A stretch of DNA of 20,955 nt from SOIA01 sp050116035 (lineage in GTDB: Bacteria; Acidobacteriota; Aminicenantia; Aminicenantales; Aminicenantaceae). Shown here piece after piece: positions 14,535 to 20,419 of this stretch (its first letter is position 1; every line of letters starts with the position of its first letter). The stretch lies in the NCBI GenBank assembly GCA_050116035.1, contig JASFPJ010000013.1, positions 1 to 20,955 on the forward strand, read 5' to 3'. A program made the position numbers and the translations under genes. The notes under the pieces were generated by a model. It worked only from the letters and a program-made list of their open reading frames with translations, did not search any database and was not told where the DNA came from.

Positions 14535-14947
14535 ATCCCCAAGATCTCGATGACTTCGTTTTCCAGCCTGGAGCGAAGTTCTTCTTTTAATCTGGCCTCA
14601 TCAACCGCCTCTTCTCTTTCTCCTTCTTTCGTGATGATTGTCCTCTTCAGACTTTTTTTTCCGAGGATTTTTTTCTGGAAGGCTTTCTCCATAACTTCCT
14701 GGACGAGCTCTTTTTTCCGAGAAAGGATGTTGATTTTCGTCTCCAATCTGGCCTGAGTGATGAGGCGGCTCGCCTCAAGTTGACCCTGTCTCTTCGCTTC
14801 TTCTACCATCGCATCTGCCAATTCTGAAGCTTCCTTTTCGGCGTCTTCCTTAATTTTTTCCGCTTTTTTGAGACTCTCAAGACGGATTTTATCTGCCTCA
14901 GCGTTCGCGTCATCGACAATCTTGTCCAGTATCTTCTCTAAACTCAT
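14531..14947 (-). CDS. atpE: V-type ATPase subunit E (peripheral stalk), lacking most of the globular domain
   Basis: A 138-residue stalk subunit. The N-terminal 95 residues are the expected long helix rich in Glu, Lys and Ala (LEKILDKIVDDANAEADKI, then EKIKEDAEKEASELADAMVE), and RLITQARLETKINILSRKK (60-78) is a typical E-subunit stretch. The C-terminal residues VDEARLKEELRSRLENEVIEIL match the last helix of longer family members. Between them only about 20 residues remain where homologues of about 190 residues carry most of a globular alpha/beta domain. Since start and end are in one frame, this is an in-frame internal loss rather than a sequencing error, although two T runs (around 14653 and 14670) deserve checking. 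It is placed between K and C, overlapping C by 4 bp. Confidence 0.85.
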   Translation of the reverse strand: MSLEKILDKIVDDANAEADKIRLESLKKAEKIKEDAEKEASELADAMVEEAKRQGQLEASRLITQARLETKINILSRKKELVQEVMEKAFQKKILGKKSLKRTIITKEGEREEAVDEARLKEELRSRLENEVIEILGI

Positions 14948-14961
14948 GACTTCTCAGCGTG

Positions 14962-15435
14962 TTAAAGACTAATCCCATTCAGCAGAAGTATCGTGATGAG
15001 CAGACCCAAGACCGCGTAGGTCTCAACCAGAGCCGCCATGATAACCGGTTTCATGAGGTCTTTAGGCTGCTTGGCCACCATGTACACACCTGAAGCGCAG
15101 ACTTTTCCCTGATGGATTCCTGAAACAAGCCCGGCCATGGCCACGGGCAGGCAGGAGATGAGAATCTGCCAGCCCTGGAATACTGTTGCCGACTTCAATT
15201 CTGCTCCGACTAAACCCAGCTTGAGCATGACCAGAAAGGCACTTAAAAAGCCATAGATTCCCTGAGTCCCCGGTAGCGCCACCAGTAACAGAAGGCTTCC
15301 GAATTTTTCAGGATCTTCGCTCATGACTCCACTTGAGGCCTGCCCGGCCAATCCAACACCAATGGCTGAGCCAATCCCGCCAAACACCACGGCAAGAGCT
15401 CCTCCAAATACAGCAAGAGTGAAACCTAACTCCAT
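14962..15435 (-). CDS. atpK: V-type ATPase subunit K (membrane rotor ring), Na+-type ligands
   Basis: A 157-residue, four-helix proteolipid (two fused hairpins) forming the rotor ring. Helix 2 has LPGTQGIYGF (Leu54, Thr57, Gln58), the helix 3 region has SGIHQGKVCASG (Gln109), and helix 4 has ALVETYAVLG (Glu138). These correspond one for one to Leu61, Thr64, Gln65, Gln110 and Glu139 that bind Na+ in Enterococcus hirae NtpK, so sodium coupling is likely. The first hairpin lacks a carboxylate, as in NtpK, so each subunit binds one ion. The frame continues to a GTG at 15444. I chose the ATG at 15435 because a perfect AAGGAGG (15444-15450) sits 8 bases before it and overlaps the GTG. Being the most abundant subunit, a strong ribosome-binding site makes sense. 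Confidence 0.95.
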   Translation of the reverse strand: MELGFTLAVFGGALAVVFGGIGSAIGVGLAGQASSGVMSEDPEKFGSLLLLVALPGTQGIYGFLSAFLVMLKLGLVGAELKSATVFQGWQILISCLPVAMAGLVSGIHQGKVCASGVYMVAKQPKDLMKPVIMAALVETYAVLGLLITILLLNGISL

Positions 15436-15473
15436 TTCATCCACCTCCTTTTATTCTCATAAGACAAATCCAT

Positions 15474-17384
15474 TCAAATGAATTCTACAAATTTGCTTTC
15501 TAACTCAAAAGGTTTGAACGGGCTCCCTCCAGATTTGAAGAATTTACTGAAAAACTCAACAAACTGAAGACGCATAGAATGAACAAAACCCCCTAAAAAG
15601 CTAATCGCTAGATTAAACAAATGGCCTCCAGCGAATATTAAAGCCGCCACCAACCAGCCCACCCAAGGGATTCCGAGTGCTGTCTGGCTGAGATTGTTCA
15701 CCACCATAGCAATTACAGTGGTGGCCAGCCCCAGGGCCAACAGCCGCGAATAGGAAAGAACATCCGCTAAATAGCGGGAGATATCATACAGCCTGTACAG
15801 GCCCCCGAAAAACCGGGCAAAGGGATTGCGGCTCGGAGAAGCGAAAAAAATAATCCCGGCCGCTCCTACAAGCGTGAATATTCCCCAGATGGACCCCATC
15901 CTCCCCAGGAAGAGAACAAGAGACGGAAGCAACAGCAGCCATCCGCCCTGGACAAAAATGGATTGCAGGTAGAGCTTGTTTTTTATGCCGTTAATCAAGT
16001 TCAGTAGAGTTCCAAACCAAACTTGGATGAATCCCAGGGCCAGTGCAAGATAGAGAAAAGAAAGAGGATCTTGGAGAGGATCCATCACCATGAGTTTCCG
16101 GACCGGGAAGCCAAACCAGCCCCCGACCAGAGTCCCGAGGATTACAGTGGATACCCCAAGGAGCCCCAGTAGTATCAGGAATTGGCGCAATCCACCCTTT
16201 GGTTTTGCGAATTTTATGTAGAGGAAGCTCAAAAGGGCCACCAACAGCCCGTAGCCGGCTTCGCTGACACATAACCCGACAAACAGGAAAAAAAATGGGG
16301 CCAGAGGAAGAGTGGGATCAAAAGAGCCTCTCTGAGGCAATCCGTAGAGCTTCGTGATCAACTCGAAAGGTCTTCCGGGCTTCGGGTTTTCCAGGACAAC
16401 AGGAGGGTCTTCCTCAGGAAGAGGAGCCCGAAAATAAAGCTCTATCACTTCAGAGTATGGCTCGAGTTTGGATTTGAGTTTCTCAATATCTGAAGAGCGA
16501 ATCCAGCCGTCCAGGTAAAAAATCCGATCTGTTTCTCCCAGTAAACCCGATGTCAATACTTTTCCCTTCTCATTCAAAAGAATGTCATGGATGAACATGA
16601 GCCTTTCGCTATGCCCTGAAAGCCTCCGGCCTTCCTTGTCTAAATCTTCGAGTTTTTTCCTTTTTCCCTCTATCTCTTCATCGATCTTCCTCATGACATC
16701 ATTGACTGTATCCTTCTCATCTGCCCTGGACAAAACAGGATCGGTCAAGTAATGCGGGGCGAAATTCAGCTCTTTAAGAATCCGCTCGACAGGCTCTTTT
16801 TCTTCCTTGTGATAAATGAGCAAAAGATGGAGCTTCCTTTTATCCCTGTTTATGACTTCATGCCAGAGAGCTTCCTCTTCAGACATCTTCAGAAAATCTT
16901 CATACTGAGACTGGAGGATGGAGCCCATAAGGATCTCAATCGAATCCGTTTGCTTTAATGACTGGAGAGGCAATGCAAAATCCGAAAGAGGTGAAACAGA
17001 TTCCTTCTCCTTCTCTAAAAACCTGATTTCTGAAAGCAACTCATTTTTTTCGGCTTCCAGTTTTTCTACATCGTCCAGAACTGGTGAATAATCAAAACTG
17101 AGAACATCTTTCTTTTTTTCATGGTCCAGTTGGGGCTTTTGACCAAAGAGTCTTTGCACAAAGCCTTTCTCTTCCCACTGGGAAAGATAAGTCAAAGCAT
17201 GAGATAAACGGTACAGGTTGTGTTCGACATCTGCCACTTCAGTGGGAGATGATTTGAGGCGCAACTCTTCGAAGTTGGCCCTCTCAACCTGGACCACCCC
17301 CTGTTCTTGAAGAGAAGAGAGGACCTCCAACTTCACGCCTGAATGAGCGATGACATGAATCCTTTGAACCTCAGCTACAGACAC
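15474..17384 (-). CDS. atpI: V-type ATPase subunit I (membrane stator, a-subunit)
   Basis: A 636-residue stator subunit with a cytosolic N-terminal half (about 1-355, with coiled-coil parts around 100-130 and 225-255) and a membrane half (about 360-610) with some seven to eight helices. The ion channel residues are present: DISRYLADVLSYSRLLALGL, with Arg547 in SYSRLLALGLA as the essential arginine facing the K ring, and the last helix HSMRLQFVEFFSKF with Arg605. The start is a GTG at 17384, three bases after the subunit H stop, with GGGAGAG 9 bases upstream. The N-terminus VAEVQRIHVIAHSGVKLEVL is the family's first strand. Length is normal. It works with K to carry Na+ (or H+) across the inner membrane. 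Confidence 0.95.
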   Translation of the reverse strand: MSVAEVQRIHVIAHSGVKLEVLSSLQEQGVVQVERANFEELRLKSSPTEVADVEHNLYRLSHALTYLSQWEEKGFVQRLFGQKPQLDHEKKKDVLSFDYSPVLDDVEKLEAEKNELLSEIRFLEKEKESVSPLSDFALPLQSLKQTDSIEILMGSILQSQYEDFLKMSEEEALWHEVINRDKRKLHLLLIYHKEEKEPVERILKELNFAPHYLTDPVLSRADEKDTVNDVMRKIDEEIEGKRKKLEDLDKEGRRLSGHSERLMFIHDILLNEKGKVLTSGLLGETDRIFYLDGWIRSSDIEKLKSKLEPYSEVIELYFRAPLPEEDPPVVLENPKPGRPFELITKLYGLPQRGSFDPTLPLAPFFFLFVGLCVSEAGYGLLVALLSFLYIKFAKPKGGLRQFLILLGLLGVSTVILGTLVGGWFGFPVRKLMVMDPLQDPLSFLYLALALGFIQVWFGTLLNLINGIKNKLYLQSIFVQGGWLLLLPSLVLFLGRMGSIWGIFTLVGAAGIIFFASPSRNPFARFFGGLYRLYDISRYLADVLSYSRLLALGLATTVIAMVVNNLSQTALGIPWVGWLVAALIFAGGHLFNLAISFLGGFVHSMRLQFVEFFSKFFKSGGSPFKPFELESKFVEFI

Positions 17385-17387
17385 GGC

Positions 17388-17747
17388 TTATGACTCTCCC
17401 TTTTCTATAAAATGTTTGATTCTATCCGAAATTTGATTCACTGCTCCGGACATCGTTGTCTCCGCTTTCTTTATCAAAGAAACCACTTCCAGTTTTGCTT
17501 TTTCTCTGATCTCTCCTGCCTCCTTGGCAGCCTCCTGGATTATCGCGTTTCTTTTCTCTTCCGCTTTTTTTCGGGCCCTTTTTAGATGGCGTTCCTTGAT
17601 TTTTTCTGCTTCCTCATGAGCATCCTGGATGATTTTTACAGCGGTCTTCTCTCTCGCTTTTTGAACGATCTTTCTGGCCTTCTCTTCAGCCTCTTTGATG
17701 CGTTGGAGCGCGCCGAAAGCATCCTTTGTTTTCATTTTATCATTCAT
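17388..17747 (-). CDS. atpH: V-type ATPase subunit H/G (peripheral stalk partner of E)
   Basis: A 119-residue, almost entirely charged coiled-coil protein (QRIKEAEEKARKIVQKAREK, then EEAEKIKERHLKRARKKAEE). It fits the stalk subunit called H in archaea, G in eukaryotes and NtpF in Enterococcus, the partner of E. Sequence similarity in this family is weak, so the call rests on composition, length and position: first gene of the operon, immediately before I, as in ntpFIKECGABD and ahaHIKECFABD. The ATG at 17747 has AGGTTGA a few bases upstream; an ATG four codons later is possible. With E being unusually short, the pairing with this 119-residue helix is worth modelling. Confidence 0.85.
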   Translation of the reverse strand: MNDKMKTKDAFGALQRIKEAEEKARKIVQKAREKTAVKIIQDAHEEAEKIKERHLKRARKKAEEKRNAIIQEAAKEAGEIREKAKLEVVSLIKKAETTMSGAVNQISDRIKHFIEKGES

Positions 17748-17853
17748 AATATCAACCTGTTGTTGGTGTGTACTTCGTCGTCTTGCATTTAAAACCGTTA
17801 TGGTGTCTTTCTACGAGGTTATTCTCGGCTATCTAACTGAATTATTAAGAATT

Positions 17854-17859
17854 ATTATA
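17854..17859 (-). promoter_or_regulatory. Candidate -10 box for the V-type ATPase operon
   Basis: On the minus strand a perfect TATAAT (17859-17854) lies about 105 bases before the first ATG of the operon, in a very AT-rich stretch. No convincing -35 hexamer is found 16-18 bases upstream, so the call is weak. The repeat element begins about 40 bases further upstream, at 17901, so the element could influence this promoter. Confidence 0.3.
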
Positions 17860-17900
17860 TCCAATGTATTATCCTTTTTCTAGGAAAAAATTGCCTGAAT

Positions 17901-18307
17901 GGGATCAGAGCTCGACAGTAGACATTCATTCAGCAAAGTGGGGCATGAATATTTTGAATTATTCATAAAATAGGCCGACTTCTGTGCATAAAAACCTCTT
18001 AAGGGAAAATAATCATCTTATGTCGACATCTTTTACCCTTCGGGCGAGCAAATCTGACGACCTTTTCTTTTAGATGAATTGTCATCGCGAGCCACTGGAT
18101 AATACACGTTAGCATCAAGCAAAGCGGTGTCATTGCGAGCGACCGAAGGGAATGTGGCAATCTCAACCTTTTGTTTGAAATAAAACTGCCACATTCGCTA
18201 CGCTCTTCGCAACAGAGTCTACGGCAACATCAGCTCGTGAATAATCCGGGATAGATATCAAAGACAGCGAAAAGTTGGAGATATGTCTAATGTCGAGCCC
18301 TGACCCC
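17901..18307. mobile_element. Non-autonomous element with terminal inverted repeats (MITE/REP-like), copy 2
   Basis: The left end GGGATCAGAGCTCGACAGTA (17901 onward, then GACATTC) and the right end ATATGTCTAATGTCGAGCCC (18281 onward, ending TGACCCC at 18307) match the ends of the element at 9476-9621. The left ends share GGGATCAG, GCTCGAC, TAGACATTC and CAGCA; the right ends share TCTAATGTCGAGCCCTGACC. The 407-bp unit shows no convincing gene: its open frames are short and unlike known proteins. It contains a second palindromic repeat at 18130-18213. It fills most of the non-coding stretch between the ATPase operon start and the unknown minus-strand gene. An internally deleted transposon or a host-mobilised repeat are both possible. 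Confidence 0.65.
18130..18213. repeat. Nested palindromic repeat (GTCATTGCGAGC type)
   Basis: TCATTGCGAGCGACCGAAGG (18130 onward, continuing GAATGTGGCAA) is mirrored by TGCCACATTCGCTACGCTCT (18187 onward, continuing TCGCAA), giving an imperfect hairpin with arms of about 28 bases. The GTCATTGCGAGCGA...GTGGCAATCTC pattern is a widespread dispersed repeat in many bacteria (from memory). A partial extra copy, TGTCATCGCGAGCC, lies at 18080-18093. It sits inside the larger element. Confidence 0.6.
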
Positions 18308-18335
18308 ATACAGTAATAAGGCCTGCCCCCCCGCA

Positions 18336-19175
18336 TCAAGGGAGTATATTTGGATAGAGATAATAAGCGCGAAAGTCCAGCTTCCTCTGCCTGGCCTTTT
18401 TTTCCAGCGCCCAAAATGGAGATTTTCGATCGAACAGAGAAGACTTGAAACGGATAAACGCTCTGGCGCTCATCACATCACTGAGAAGAGAGATGTCCAA
18501 TCCTTTCTCTACATGGAGAACAAACCTTAATCCCGCTGAAATGGCGGATTTCAGATTATCCACAACCAGACTTTTATCTTCAGCCTCCTTGAAAATCTGC
18601 TCGGATGTATGGATCCAGGCGCCGTTCTTGGCCAACTCCTCTAGGGAAAACTCCAGCGAGCCAAAGTGATAGTAGACCAGCCAACTTCCTCCTCTCTGAC
18701 AGGCAAAAGCCAATTCATTGAGTTGGAGATTATCTCTCTCGTTCTGTCGGTTTGTCAGGTGAATATAAATTCCGTCTCTTCCCAGATCTTGAAGGCCCGA
18801 ATATGAAATAGACTCGGATTCTACTTCTGCGTCTAATGGGCCATGAAGGAAATAGGCGCAGATAGCCCTTCCCTTTCTGCATGCTCTATTCACAAGCTCT
18901 AACTCTAAGGAATCTGTCCTGGCTTCATCAGAACTGTAGATGTCGGCCCCGGCCTCCGCCAGCCATTCCAGCTGGAAACGGTCGAGCTTCCCAGTATCAA
19001 TCAAACGAAATCTGACTCCTCTTCGTCTGGCAACCTTGACTGTATCCAGAAGGAAGGAAAAATCATACAGGTCATCTCTAATTGTAAGGCCCTCTCCATG
19101 CTCTCCCGAGGCAAGAAGCTCAAGGTCCCGCTTTTCGGCTTCAGCGTTCATAGTAGTCTTATTCTTGTTTTCCAT
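18336..19175 (-). CDS. Conserved-looking protein of unknown function with repeated alpha/beta units
   Basis: I do not recognise this 279-residue protein. It has no signal peptide, membrane segment or known catalytic motif. It appears to be built of about five units of 40-50 residues, each a helix ending in basic residues plus Gly, a hydrophobic strand, a short loop with Gly, another helix and a strand ending in Ser/Thr-Asp/Glu. Examples are VARRRGVRFRLIDTGKLDRF then LAEAGADIYSSDE (48-84); RACRKGRAICAYFLHGPLD (97-115); ACQRGGSWLVYYHFGSLEF then LAKNGAWIHTSE (158-192); and AISAGLRFVLHVEKGLDISL (211-230). Such alternation suggests a repeat or barrel-like fold. The ATG at 19175 has AGGG upstream and is preferred over the ATG at 19190. 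It is divergent from queC, with its own predicted promoter, and ends 29 bases from the repeat element. Confidence 0.75.
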   Translation of the reverse strand: MENKNKTTMNAEAEKRDLELLASGEHGEGLTIRDDLYDFSFLLDTVKVARRRGVRFRLIDTGKLDRFQLEWLAEAGADIYSSDEARTDSLELELVNRACRKGRAICAYFLHGPLDAEVESESISYSGLQDLGRDGIYIHLTNRQNERDNLQLNELAFACQRGGSWLVYYHFGSLEFSLEELAKNGAWIHTSEQIFKEAEDKSLVVDNLKSAISAGLRFVLHVEKGLDISLLSDVMSARAFIRFKSSLFDRKSPFWALEKKARQRKLDFRAYYLYPNILP

Positions 19176-19260
19176 CACCGCCCTGTTCATTTAAGCTTGA
19201 ATTCATTTCTTTCTAGAAGGAATGTCCGAGAGCCTACTCTAAGGACTATCGTAAACCCAA

Positions 19261-19299
19261 TATATCTTTCAAGGCTAACCACGAATCTCGAAAGATATA
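19261..19299. repeat. 10-bp perfect inverted repeat, candidate operator
   Basis: TATATCTTTC (19261-19270) and GAAAGATATA (19290-19299) are exact inverted copies with a 19-base spacer, so the arm centres are 29 bp apart, close to three helical turns. The right arm covers the -10 box of the predicted minus-strand promoter. It could be an operator for a dimeric or looping regulator, or a hairpin in the leader. Confidence 0.4.
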
Positions 19300-19320
19300 G
19301 CACCACAAACAGGATGTCAA
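19292..19320 (-). promoter_or_regulatory. Predicted sigma70-type promoter for the unknown minus-strand gene
   Basis: On the minus strand a perfect TTGACA (19320-19315) is followed after 17 bases by TATCTT (19297-19292). The preferred ATG lies about 117 bases downstream at 19175. A shifted -10, TATATC with a 15-base spacer, is also possible. Confidence 0.5.
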
Positions 19321-19330
19321 GTTAAGGCGC

Positions 19331-19359
19331 TTGAAAAAAACAGCCTTATCTTTTATCAT
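19331..19359 (+). promoter_or_regulatory. Predicted sigma70-type promoter for queCDE
   Basis: TTGAAA (19331-19336), a 17-base spacer and TATCAT (19354-19359), five of six matches at each box. Transcription would begin near 19366, leaving only about 14 bases before the queC ATG and no room for a preQ1 riboswitch downstream of this promoter. Confidence 0.55.
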
Positions 19360-19379
19360 CGGGCTGGTACTTATTGAAA

Positions 19380-20075
19380 ATGAAAGAAAGCATCGTTCTT
19401 TTCTCCGGGGGGATTGATTCGACAACCGCGCTCTACTGGGCTCTGAACCAGTACGCAAAAATCACAGCTCTGACCTTTGACTACGGACAGCGCCACAGTA
19501 TTGAAATCCAGATGGCCGAAAAACGAGTCCAGAATCTCGGAATTGCCCATAAGATGCTTGCCGTCAACCTCAAACAGATCGGTGGCTCGTCCCTCACTGA
19601 CGCTCATATTCCCTTACCCCAGTACGAGAGTGTGGACAAGATCGATGAAGGTCTGCCCTTGACATACGTCCCTTTCAGAAACGGCATATTCCTGGCCATG
19701 GCCTCAGCCTGGGCAGATGTGGAAGGGATCAAAGATATCGTCTGTGGATTTCATGTCATGGATTCCCCGAACTATCCTGATACTCGAGAGTCGTTCGTGA
19801 AAGCCATGGAAGAAGCCATCAACCAGGGAACAAGTTTTTCGCCCGAACAGGACAGACTTCAGATTATCGCCCCATTCGTGAACATGAAAAAATCTGAAAT
19901 CATTAAACAAGGTCTGTCTTTAGGGGCCGATTACTCGTACTCCGTGTCCTGTTATGCGGGCGCAGAATCTCCCTGCCGGAAATGCTCTGCATGCATTCTC
20001 CGTCAAAAGGCTTGGGAAGAAGTCGGAGAAACAGACCATCTCGTTCTCAGGCTGGAGAAAGAAGGAAAAATATGA
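19380..20075 (+). CDS. queC: 7-cyano-7-deazaguanine (preQ0) synthase QueC
   Basis: A 231-residue ATP-dependent enzyme that turns 7-carboxy-7-deazaguanine into preQ0 with ammonia, on the way to queuosine in tRNA. The PP-loop SGGIDSTT (9-16) lies at the N-terminus. Substrate-site stretches are LTFDYGQRHSIE (31-42), PFRNGIFLAMASAWA (98-112) and FHVMDSPNYPDTRESF. The zinc site near the C-terminus has four Cys in SCYAGAESPCRKCSACI (Cys191, 199, 202, 205). The frame is open two codons earlier from a TTG at 19374, but the ATG at 19380 gives the normal start. There is no clear Shine-Dalgarno and the predicted leader is very short. It overlaps queD as ATGA. Confidence 0.96.
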   Translation: MKESIVLFSGGIDSTTALYWALNQYAKITALTFDYGQRHSIEIQMAEKRVQNLGIAHKMLAVNLKQIGGSSLTDAHIPLPQYESVDKIDEGLPLTYVPFRNGIFLAMASAWADVEGIKDIVCGFHVMDSPNYPDTRESFVKAMEEAINQGTSFSPEQDRLQIIAPFVNMKKSEIIKQGLSLGADYSYSVSCYAGAESPCRKCSACILRQKAWEEVGETDHLVLRLEKEGKI

Positions 20076-20419
20076 GCTGGACGCTCAAAGTCAGGGACAA
20101 GTTTCAAGCCGCCCATTTTTTAAAAGATTATAAGGGGAAATGTGAAAAAACTCATGGCCACACTTTTCAGGTCGAGGTCGAGGTGGAAGTCAGCAAGCTG
20201 GATAAAACGGGAATCGGGATAGACTTTACCCTGATCAAACAACAGCTTTCCGAAATACTACCCGATCATACTCTTCTCAACGAGGTCTATGATTTCAATC
20301 CTTCGGCTGAAAATTTAGCGCGTCACTTTTTCCATGTGTTAAAAACACACTTTCCCGTGACTCAAGTGACGGTCTGGGAATCTGAAGATGCCTCAGCCAC
20401 ATATTCTGAAGATAACTGA
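20072..20419 (+). CDS. queD: 6-carboxy-5,6,7,8-tetrahydropterin synthase QueD
   Basis: A 115-residue member of the pterin synthase fold that converts dihydroneopterin triphosphate to 6-carboxytetrahydropterin, the step before QueE. Zinc ligands are His15 (FQAAHFL) and His28/His30 (THGH), and the catalytic Cys24 lies in GKCEKTHGH. DHTLLN (65-70) holds the catalytic Asp-His pair, and WESEDASATY (102-111) contains the pterin-anchoring Glu. The frame is open upstream to 19982 within queC, but the ATG at 20072 starts the conserved sequence, overlaps the queC stop as ATGA and has GAAGGAAAA upstream. The queE start lies inside its 3' end. Confidence 0.95.
   Translation: MSWTLKVRDKFQAAHFLKDYKGKCEKTHGHTFQVEVEVEVSKLDKTGIGIDFTLIKQQLSEILPDHTLLNEVYDFNPSAENLARHFFHVLKTHFPVTQVTVWESEDASATYSEDN

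Noticed and set aside
14640..14680. Frameshift at T runs explaining the short ATPase subunit E
   Set aside because: The N-terminal coiled coil and the conserved last helix are in the same frame, so a single indel cannot explain the missing middle part.
17901..18307. CRISPR array or tRNA cluster in the large non-coding stretch
   Set aside because: No regularly spaced direct repeats and no cloverleaf-like sequence are visible; terminal inverted repeats explain the region better.
18163..18414. Minus-strand open frame across the repeat and the end of the unknown gene
   Set aside because: It overlaps a repeat hairpin and the real gene in another frame, and has no protein-like features.
19191..19379. 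preQ1 riboswitch before queC
   Set aside because: No characteristic preQ1 aptamer pattern was seen, and the best promoter leaves only about 14 leader bases. A covariance search would settle it.
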